The position numbers and the translations under genes were made by a program. Positions 1-4,328 of a DNA stretch of 5,074 nt are shown piece after piece (position 1 is the stretch's first letter; each line of letters opens with the position of its first letter). Source of the DNA: Planctomycetota bacterium (lineage in GTDB: Bacteria > Planctomycetota > Phycisphaerae > Sedimentisphaerales > Anaerobacaceae); assembly GCA_003644295.1 (NCBI GenBank), contig QNBZ01000124.1, positions 1-5,074 of the forward strand, in the 5' to 3' direction. A model generated the notes under the pieces. The model had not been told where the DNA came from and did not search any database. It saw nothing but the letters and a program-made list of their open reading frames with translations.

Positions 1-227
1 ATTATCACCGCAGCGGCGGCAAGTTTGGCTATTTTGGTTTCCATAATTGTTCTCCATATAAAGAAGGCCAGGCCGATGTTTGTCTTGTGGGTTAGTTCTC
101 TTGTTTCCTCACTTTCCACAGTTGCAAAAACTGCCTGTTTGGCTGATTCGAGCGTTTTTTCGTCTGCTGACAGCTTGCGCAAGCCATCGGTAAATTTCAG
201 CAGCTTTTCAGTTTTTTCGCTTTTCAT
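1..227 (-). CDS. Probable membrane-anchored partner of the sigma factor (partial, C-terminus off the left edge)
   Basis: An open frame starts at ATG 227-225 and runs 75 codons off the window edge without a stop. The start has an AGG-type ribosome binding site about six bases upstream. Residues 1-50 are charged and helical, rich in Lys and Glu. Residues 51-61 carry a Trp-Arg-Thr-Ile-Met junction, and from about residue 66 a run of Ala with Val and Ile begins what looks like a transmembrane segment. Known context: genes directly downstream of ECF sigma factors often encode an anti-sigma factor or FecR-like protein with a cytoplasmic N-terminus and one membrane span, and this layout fits. From memory, the WRxIM plus KxxKLAAAA signature recurs in Phycisphaerae. 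No zinc-binding His/Cys set of the classic ZAS type is visible in the part seen. An internal ATG at 44-42, preceded by GGAG, could be a second start. The anti-sigma role is inferred; the reading frame is clear. Confidence 0.72.
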   Translation of the reverse strand, partial: MKSEKTEKLLKFTDGLRKLSADEKTLESAKQAVFATVESEETRELTHKTNIGLAFFIWRTIMETKIAKLAAAAVI

Positions 228-243
228 AATTTACCTGCAATAA

Positions 244-318
244 TTGTCATTCCGAACGAAGCGTTAGCGGAGTTTAGGAATCTGTTAATAGACCCCTCGG
301 CTGCGCTCGGGGTGACAG
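244..318. repeat. Palindromic dispersed repeat (REP/MITE-like), TGTCATTCC...GGGGTGACA
   Basis: The ends TGTCATTCCGA (245-255) and TCGGGGTGACA (307-317) are inverted copies differing only at two T/C positions, which still pair as G-U in RNA. An inner pair, AGGAATCT (276-283) and AGACCCCT (290-297), flanks a six-base loop. The whole element can fold as one long imperfect hairpin. From memory, this sequence type (GTCATTCCGA...GAGGAATCT and its GTCACCCCGA...GAGGGGTCT variant) is scattered through intergenic regions of many bacterial genomes. Here the left arm is of the ATTCC type and the right arm of the CCCC type, so the copy looks diverged or mixed. It fills most of the gap between the sigma gene and the downstream gene. 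Confidence 0.75.
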
Positions 319-320
319 TT

Positions 321-337
321 TGTAATGCTTCATTACA
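321..337. repeat. Short perfect palindrome overlapping the sigma factor stop codon
   Basis: TGTAATG (321-327) and CATTACA (331-337) form a perfect seven-base stem with a three-base loop. The TAA stop of the sigma gene (335-333) lies inside the right arm. No T run follows on the minus strand, so it is not a standard intrinsic terminator. With the neighbouring repeat it gives two stem-loops in a row between the two genes, which could affect read-through or mRNA stability. Confidence 0.5.
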
Positions 338-863
338 GATAGTCGCTGAGTTCGGCTGCCAATCGCTTCGTTGCCCGATGCAGATGGACTCTAACCGTCC
401 TTTGCGAACAGCCCAAAATCTCAGCGACTCTTTCACTTTTTAATCCTTCGATTCTCGATAACACAAAGACGTCCGCCTGTCGTTTCGGCAATTTAGCCAG
501 ACGCTCGGCCAATTTCTGTTGCAGCTCGATAGTTTCCAGCGGCTTATCCGGCTTTCCCACGGCGGCAGGGCGGTCCAATTGTTCTACGGATGTTTGCTGC
601 AGTCTTGAGCGTTTGGCAGAGGCGATTGCCTTTCGCACCGTAACTCGATACAAATATGCGCTCCAGTTCGTCCGGCCATCGTATTTGTGCCATCGCCGCC
701 ATATTTCAAGAAACACCTCCTGATGAATGTCCTGGGCCTTTTGGCTGTCGCCCAGAATCCGCAGGGCAACATTTAGAACATTTCCGCTGTATTCATTAAC
801 CAGTGTTTCAAACTTTTTGTCTGACAATATTTCCCTTAATTTAAGTTGAATAACCCCCAACAT
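333..863 (-). CDS. ECF-like RNA polymerase sigma factor (sigma-70 family)
   Basis: The 176-residue protein has the two-domain layout and size of ECF sigma factors. Sigma region 2 spans about residues 18-86 and includes the DIHQEVFLEIW segment (45-55), expected to contact core polymerase and the -10 element, and a WSAYLYRVTVRKAI helix. After a linker (about 87-111), region 4 spans about 112-168 with LPKRQADVFVLSRIEG and a helix-turn-helix at about 141-166 (SERVAEILGCSQRTVRVHLHRA) for -35 recognition. Start choice is uncertain. ATG 863-861 has no clear ribosome binding site and sits at a stem-loop. An in-frame TTG at 827-825 has AAGGGA at good spacing and would give a more usual N-terminus (MSDKKFETLV). 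The coordinates use the longest form. The downstream gene, after a repeat-containing gap of about 105 bases, probably encodes its regulator. Family confidence is high; the regulon is unknown. Confidence 0.93.
   Translation of the reverse strand: MLGVIQLKLREILSDKKFETLVNEYSGNVLNVALRILGDSQKAQDIHQEVFLEIWRRWHKYDGRTNWSAYLYRVTVRKAIASAKRSRLQQTSVEQLDRPAAVGKPDKPLETIELQQKLAERLAKLPKRQADVFVLSRIEGLKSERVAEILGCSQRTVRVHLHRATKRLAAELSDYL
831..837 (-). promoter_or_regulatory. Ribosome binding site favouring a TTG start for the sigma gene
   Basis: AAGGGAA on the minus strand lies four to five bases before an in-frame TTG (827-825). The upstream ATG (863-861) is preceded only by a weak GGCGG. This favours a 164-residue product starting at the TTG, but does not prove it. 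Confidence 0.45.
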
Positions 864-895
864 AAACCGCCGTAGGCCGTCAAGAGTTGGGGGCT
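852..895 (-). promoter_or_regulatory. Leader stem-loop at the 5' end of the sigma factor transcript
   Basis: Read on the minus strand, AGCCCCCAAC (895-886) pairs with GTTGGGGGTT (861-852): eight Watson-Crick pairs plus a G-U and an A-U, around a 24-base loop. The G of the upstream ATG is the first base of the right arm, so folding would obstruct that start. Given the TATAAT at 906-901, transcription should begin near 894, which puts the stem at the extreme 5' end of the mRNA. No U tract follows, so it is not a terminator. A role in mRNA stability or in choosing between the ATG and TTG starts is inference. Confidence 0.5.
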
Positions 896-900
896 TTGTA

Positions 901-962
901 ATTATAGAGGATTTGGCTCAGGTTTCGTTCACAAAAAAAATTATAAAATTCGTATTTTTTTT
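901..962 (-). promoter_or_regulatory. Candidate sigma-gene promoter: TATAAT -10 with A/T-tract upstream element
   Basis: TATAAT lies at 906-901 on the minus strand. No good TTGACA is found 16-18 bases upstream; the nearest candidates read AACGAA or GAACGA, the latter faintly like a GAAC-type ECF -35. Upstream, an A8 run (933-940 on the plus strand) and a T8 run (955-962) frame an A/T-only core, at about -39 to -68 from the expected start. This is where an UP element would sit. The GAAC-like -35 raises possible autoregulation, which is unproven. Confidence 0.45.
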
Positions 963-1036
963 CGCTTGGATTAGTAGATAGAGGCAGGCGATTTTATTGG
1001 ACATTGAAATAAGCGGTTAAAGCGGCCCATTCAGCT

Positions 1037-1064
1037 TTGCTATATGTTGTGGTCGAAGCATAAT
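1037..1064 (+). promoter_or_regulatory. Weak candidate promoter for the small ORF
   Basis: TTGCTA (1037-1042) and CATAAT (1059-1064) are separated by 16 bases. Both match sigma-70 consensus at four to five of six positions. It would give a leader of about 125 bases. Matches of this quality occur by chance in A/T-rich DNA, so this is only a pointer. Confidence 0.2.
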
Positions 1065-1099
1065 CAATTCTGTTATATGGTAGTTTTGGTTATAGGGCG

Positions 1100-1127
1100 T
1101 TGGCCGGCTGCGCATCGAGTCGGCTAA
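1100..1127 (+). promoter_or_regulatory. Stem-loop upstream of the small ORF
   Basis: TTGGCCGGCT (1100-1109) pairs with AGTCGGCTAA (1118-1127) over ten positions, two of them G-U, with an eight-base loop. It lies about 70 bases before the start codon and does not cover the ribosome binding site. What follows is A-rich on the plus strand, so it is not a forward terminator. On the minus strand no T run follows. Function unknown. Confidence 0.3.
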
Positions 1128-1180
1128 AGAAAAAATGTTCACACTGTCGATATTGCTGTAGTTCAAGGGAGAAGGTTTTA

Positions 1181-1185
1181 AGGGA
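1181..1185 (+). promoter_or_regulatory. Ribosome binding site of the small ORF
   Basis: AGGGA, preceded by AA, lies ten bases before ATG 1196. The spacing is slightly long but usable. It supports translation from this ATG rather than from the far upstream alternative starts of the same frame. A GTG at 1187, also in frame, is too close to it. Confidence 0.45.
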
Positions 1186-1195
1186 CGTGTGCATT

Positions 1196-1345
1196 ATGAG
1201 TAAAAGGGAGTTGATAGACTGTATTTGTGAAATCAATAAAAGCGCCAAGGCGGAGTTTCTTGCAAATTTCTCCGAAGAGCAGCTGAATGCTTATCTTGAG
1301 CATCTGATGGAGTTGAATCTGGAGGAGTTGGTTGTTTGCTGCTGA
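1196..1345 (+). CDS. Small acidic helical protein, 49 residues, function unknown
   Basis: The frame runs from ATG 1196 to TGA 1343-1345 with AGGGA upstream. The product starts MSKRELIDCI and is almost entirely predictable as helix, with Leu, Ile and Phe at heptad-like spacing. The core reads roughly INKSAKAEFLANFSEEQLNAYLEHLMEL (residues 13-40), and the tail is acidic and then VVCC. It has four cysteines (9, 11, 48, 49), no membrane segment and no signal peptide. The basic start, the AEFLANFSEEQL segment and the YLEHL segment remind me of short conserved hypothetical proteins in planctomycetes, but I cannot name a family. It faces the sigma gene divergently and cvpA convergently, so it is probably a single-gene transcript. 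Coding status rests on the ribosome site, the amphipathic composition and that resemblance. Confidence 0.6.
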   Translation: MSKRELIDCICEINKSAKAEFLANFSEEQLNAYLEHLMELNLEELVVCC

Positions 1346-1387
1346 TTAACCCCACGAATAAATCGGGCGGCTAAGTGTATTTGGCGG

Positions 1388-2599
1388 CTATTCATCGAAC
1401 CGGTCGCCGAGGACGTGCTTGCTAACGTTGCTGAGTTCACTTCTTTTGTCGGCGGGCTTATGTTCGGGGCCGGGCTTTTTAGTTTCTGCACTTTCTTCTG
1501 TATGTTCGGGCGACTCAGTGAAAGGCACTGTCGGCGGTGCCTGTTCGGCGGAGATAAGCGGCGGCACTTCAACGATACTATTTTGTTTGAACTCGACCAG
1601 CACCGGCAGGAAATCATTCGGAACATAGAAAGCGAAATCGAGCCATTTTACTCTATCCTTGAAATCTGATGTTTTTAGTTGCAGCAGGTCGTTTAGTTTT
1701 TTCAACTGTAGCTGGTTTGCCGTTTTCAGGTATCCGACAGGGTAGATGTTTTTTCCTTTTCCGCCAAGTGTGTTTCCAGAGTAATTTTTCTGTTTGCAGA
1801 CCAATCTTAACTGGGACAGTGTAAATCTGCCGGCCTCTCTTACTGCATTTCTCCTTATTCCTACCCGTACAATTATGAGATTATGTCCGGTTTTTTGTGG
1901 TATGGCATTGCCGTTCGAGTCCTTTAGATTTTCGGGTGCCGGCCAAGCCGCTTTTTTCTTCGGCACTTCTATCGCAGGCGAACTGGTAATAACCGATACT
2001 TTGTCGGCGAAGCCGAGCCGATTCAGAAAGAGCTGGTCCAAAAAATCCGGGTGCAGAGTAGCGAAACTTCTTTTGCCGCTGAAGCTGCCGCTGCTTACGG
2101 TGCTAAACCATCCAGTTGCGAAGCCGTCGGCGTTGAGTAATACCTTACTTGGCTTTTCAGCATCTGGACTTGCTGCGTCGAAACGCTGATAAGGATAGCT
2201 GTTTGGCAGAGGTGCCATCGCAAGGACTGTAAGCAGCAGCCCTGATAGCATAAGGCCGAGAAAAACGCCGCAGACAACCCGCCCAATACGCTCAGGGAGA
2301 AGTCCCAAATCAATCTCTTGGCGAATTAATTTAGCGGCGATTGTTTGCAGAATGGCAAAAGCCAGAACAAACAGCAGTACAAATGCCAGCGGCTGGGCCA
2401 ACAGTACCATAGAAGGGTATCGAGTGTTTGCACTGCGGCTGATAAAAACATTCGCTAAAATCTCGAAGTAGCTAAAAGCGGCTATACCTGCACAGATAGT
2501 AGTTATTATTGTAACGAATGATTTCACAAGCGTGCCTTTTAGATACTGATAAGCGGCACAGCCCGCAATGACTAATACTATAAGTAAGTTGGCAATCAT
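1388..2599 (-). CDS. CvpA-family inner-membrane protein with a long C-terminal extension
   Basis: The 403-residue protein starts at ATG 2599-2597 with GGAG five bases upstream (2608-2605). Four membrane helices are visible at about residues 3-20, 26-48, 64-88 and 106-128, with a Tyr-Leu-Lys-Gly turn after the first and a charged cytoplasmic loop before the fourth (QEIDLGLLPERIGRVVCG). This is the CvpA/colicin V production layout, whose members are usually about 160-220 residues. Residues 130-345 form an extra soluble region with beta-strand-like segments (NLIIVRVGIR, 240-249; WLDFAFYVP, 319-327; LPVLVEFKQNSIVEVPP, 331-347) that I do not recognise. Residues 348-403 are a Pro/Glu/Lys-rich, probably disordered tail. 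It lies 51 bases after the pseudo-ATPase, probably in the same operon. CvpA proteins have been linked to secretion, biofilm and envelope traits, but the molecular role is unknown. Confidence 0.8.
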   Translation of the reverse strand: MIANLLIVLVIAGCAAYQYLKGTLVKSFVTIITTICAGIAAFSYFEILANVFISRSANTRYPSMVLLAQPLAFVLLFVLAFAILQTIAAKLIRQEIDLGLLPERIGRVVCGVFLGLMLSGLLLTVLAMAPLPNSYPYQRFDAASPDAEKPSKVLLNADGFATGWFSTVSSGSFSGKRSFATLHPDFLDQLFLNRLGFADKVSVITSSPAIEVPKKKAAWPAPENLKDSNGNAIPQKTGHNLIIVRVGIRRNAVREAGRFTLSQLRLVCKQKNYSGNTLGGKGKNIYPVGYLKTANQLQLKKLNDLLQLKTSDFKDRVKWLDFAFYVPNDFLPVLVEFKQNSIVEVPPLISAEQAPPTVPFTESPEHTEESAETKKPGPEHKPADKRSELSNVSKHVLGDRFDE

Positions 2600-2604
2600 A
2601 ATGT

Positions 2605-2608
2605 CTCC
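2605..2608 (-). promoter_or_regulatory. Ribosome binding site of the CvpA-family gene
   Basis: GGAG on the minus strand, five bases before ATG 2599, fixes the start. It lies within the 51-base gap after the previous gene. No promoter motif or terminator is evident in that gap, consistent with read-through. Confidence 0.6.
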
Positions 2609-2650
2609 GGTCTTTCAAGGTCTGCGATTTATAACTCCGTTTATTGATGG

Positions 2651-4303
2651 TTATTGCTGTGGCTTTTTCTTTTTGGATGTAGAGAATACTCTAACCATTT
2701 CGTTCACCGCTGTTTTGCCGGCAATAACTTTTCTCAACGCCTGTTCCTGTAGATAAAGCATTTTGGCGCGTCTGAACTTAGTGCCGATTTCTGACAGCGA
2801 CTTTGATTCCTTCACGAACTTTCTTAAATCATCGTTCAGCATGATAACCTCAAACACGCCCATTCTACCGACGAAGCCGGTCCCCTGGCAATGTTCACAG
2901 GTTGCTGGTTTGCCGTGTTTGTCGTACTGTACTTTGCCGGGCCGGTAGAGTACCTTTGCCTTTTCAGCAGGGATATTGAACTTTTTAAGCAGTTCCCTGT
3001 TTGGGTTATACCCCTGCTTGCATTCTTCGCAAAGTTTTCGCAGTAGTCGCTGGTTGCTTATGCCCAGCAGGGTCTCGGCAGCGAGTTCTCTGTCGCCAAC
3101 TAATTTTATCCATTTGCCGAGTGCCTGGATTACACTGTCGGCTTCGAGCGTAACATATACGATTTTACCATCTTTAGCAGCCATGCAGGCAACTTGAGCT
3201 GTTTCGCTGTTTTCACAGTCAGCAACACCGACGACATCCGGCCCCATTCTTATTATTGAGAGCAGCTTTTTAGCATAAGTAGTTGTGCCGGTATCGCTCA
3301 GAGTGAAAGTGTTCTGAGTTATATTTGGCAGTTCGACAGAAGGTTGTTTTTCCAGCGTGTTAATGCTGTTAAGAAAGGCATCATGACTTCTTATCAGTGC
3401 ATAAAATGTCGTTGTTACGCCGCTCTTTTTGGGCCCGGATATGATAAACAGGCCTTGTTTTAGCTGGCGAATTTTACTTAATTGTTCGAGCTGTTCCGGC
3501 ATTAGCCCGGTATCGGCCAGCTTCATTACATCTTTCTGGTTTATCCTTTTGATTTGAATTTGTTCTCCCACCGTTGAGCCGGCGCTGGTTACTTCCCACT
3601 CAATGTTGTTTTTTTCCTGTCTGATTTTGAACTTTCCTCTTTGCGGTTTTCGCTTTTCCTTGATGTCTAGGTCGGCAAGGTTTTTTACAAAGCGAATGAA
3701 GTATTGTACTTCATCCTTGGCAATAGACGGCTGTTTTAAGGCGGTGCCGTCAATCTGGTAGGTTACGCTATAGTTCTGTGGCATTGGCGAAAGCACAATG
3801 GCACTTGCTCTTCGCCAGATGGCGTCGGTGAAAATGTCATAAGCTGTCTTGTAGCCGTAAAAGTCCGGCGTCCTGGGTTGTGGAACAGGAATTTCGTTGT
3901 TGTTAGATGATATAAAAAGAAAACTTTTGAGAGCATCAAGTTTTTTGGCTTCACTGCGTAACAGCAGGCCTTTGATGTGCTCAGCGGTCAAAACACGGTC
4001 AAAATCCATAACTCTGGCATTACGGTGTGTTATATAACTGATAAAAGCTGCGCCTACAGCGATTATGTAAAGCAGCATCCCAACAATAAAAACAGGTACG
4101 AGAAGCCAGATTATTGCTCCAACAGCTCCAGCAGCCAAGACAATACCTGTCCACTTGTCTTCTTTTGTCTCCACCGCTCTGGCATCGGTGTAGACCCAGC
4201 CAAGCAGCGGCAGCCACGAGAAGAACAAAACCAAAAATATAACAAGCTTAACCACGGATATATAGCCGCCGTAGTCGACAGAAACTAACAGTAAGTCCGA
4301 CAT
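2651..4303 (-). CDS. Membrane-anchored, catalytically degenerate GspE/PilB-family ATPase (pseudo-ATPase)
   Basis: Start: ATG 4303-4301 has GGAG six bases upstream, whereas ATG 4315-4313 has none; residue numbers below count from 4315 (554 residues). Residues about 20-42 and 57-95 are membrane helices in place of the usual GspE/PilB N1 domain. From about 150 the family fold is clear: an N2 domain with a RASAIVLSP segment (normally RASDIHIEP) and ADLDIKEKRKPQRGKFKIR (214-232), then the ATPase core. Catalytic motifs are eroded: Walker A reads GPKKSGVTTT (294-303, invariant Lys to Val), the Asp box IEDPVE reads LEKQPSVE, Walker B GEIRD reads ADCEN (365-369), and the His box TGH/TLH reads DGK/TLE (382-391). 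The zinc-site cysteines C429, C432, C473 and C476 and the GRMGVFEV segment remain. The intact frame argues for a selected non-catalytic role, perhaps partnering PilT. Annotation pipelines would call it a type II/IV secretion ATPase. Confidence 0.88.
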   Translation of the reverse strand: MSDLLLVSVDYGGYISVVKLVIFLVLFFSWLPLLGWVYTDARAVETKEDKWTGIVLAAGAVGAIIWLLVPVFIVGMLLYIIAVGAAFISYITHRNARVMDFDRVLTAEHIKGLLLRSEAKKLDALKSFLFISSNNNEIPVPQPRTPDFYGYKTAYDIFTDAIWRRASAIVLSPMPQNYSVTYQIDGTALKQPSIAKDEVQYFIRFVKNLADLDIKEKRKPQRGKFKIRQEKNNIEWEVTSAGSTVGEQIQIKRINQKDVMKLADTGLMPEQLEQLSKIRQLKQGLFIISGPKKSGVTTTFYALIRSHDAFLNSINTLEKQPSVELPNITQNTFTLSDTGTTTYAKKLLSIIRMGPDVVGVADCENSETAQVACMAAKDGKIVYVTLEADSVIQALGKWIKLVGDRELAAETLLGISNQRLLRKLCEECKQGYNPNRELLKKFNIPAEKAKVLYRPGKVQYDKHGKPATCEHCQGTGFVGRMGVFEVIMLNDDLRKFVKESKSLSEIGTKFRRAKMLYLQEQALRKVIAGKTAVNEMVRVFSTSKKKKPQQ

Positions 4304-4308
4304 AAGAT

Positions 4309-4312
4309 GCTC
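4309..4312 (-). promoter_or_regulatory. Ribosome binding site deciding the pseudo-ATPase start
   Basis: GGAG on the minus strand (4312-4309) is six bases before ATG 4303. It lies inside the first codons of the longer frame that starts at 4315, for which no purine-rich site is found. The shorter start is therefore preferred. Confidence 0.6.
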
Positions 4313-4328
4313 CATTACGAATGAGATT

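Larger units (their letters stand above)
864..1195. other. Intergenic region between divergent sigma gene and small ORF
   Basis: About 330 bases lie between the leftward sigma gene and the rightward 49-codon ORF. The sigma-proximal third holds the leader stem-loop, the TATAAT and the A/T tracts described separately. The rest holds a weak promoter candidate and a stem-loop at 1100-1127. I see no tRNA, riboswitch core or further credible coding frame. Confidence 0.6.

Noticed and set aside
25..243. 72-codon plus-strand frame at the left edge
   Set aside because: The minus-strand frame over the same bases has a good ribosome site, a sensible helical N-terminus and a membrane segment, and follows the sigma gene. 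The plus-strand frame is its shadow.
852..895. Inverted repeat read as an intrinsic terminator
   Set aside because: No T run follows on either strand, the loop is long (24 bases), and its location at the start of the sigma transcript fits a leader element better.
1100..1195. N-terminal extension of the small ORF from TTG 1100, giving a Cys-rich segment (KKKCSHCRYCC)
   Set aside because: There is no ribosome site before it, its first codons lie in a stem-loop, and composition changes sharply at ATG 1196, which has its own AGGGA. The cysteine cluster is probably untranslated.
1366..1390. Direct repeat GGCGGCTA at 1366-1373 and 1383-1390 between the convergent genes
   Set aside because: Only eight bases, two copies, one overlapping the cvpA stop codon. 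It is not inverted, so it cannot form a terminator, and chance is a sufficient explanation.
1794..2189. 131-codon plus-strand frame inside the CvpA-family gene
   Set aside because: It is antisense to a well-supported gene, has no recognisable domain and no clear ribosome site, and looks like a shadow frame. The same applies to plus-strand frames at 1415-1669, 2976-3197, 3977-4288 and 4321-4620.
2558..2599. Lipobox-like Ile-Ala-Gly-Cys at residues 11-14 of the CvpA-family protein
   Set aside because: There is no positive charge before the hydrophobic run, and the segment fits the first CvpA membrane helix, followed by the usual Lys-Gly turn. A lipoprotein signal is unlikely.
3134..3436. Frameshift or sequencing error as the cause of the abnormal ATPase motifs
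   Set aside because: The frame stays open and alignable with the family on both sides and between the motifs. The changes are scattered substitutions plus a small in-frame insertion near the Asp box, which a frameshift would not produce.
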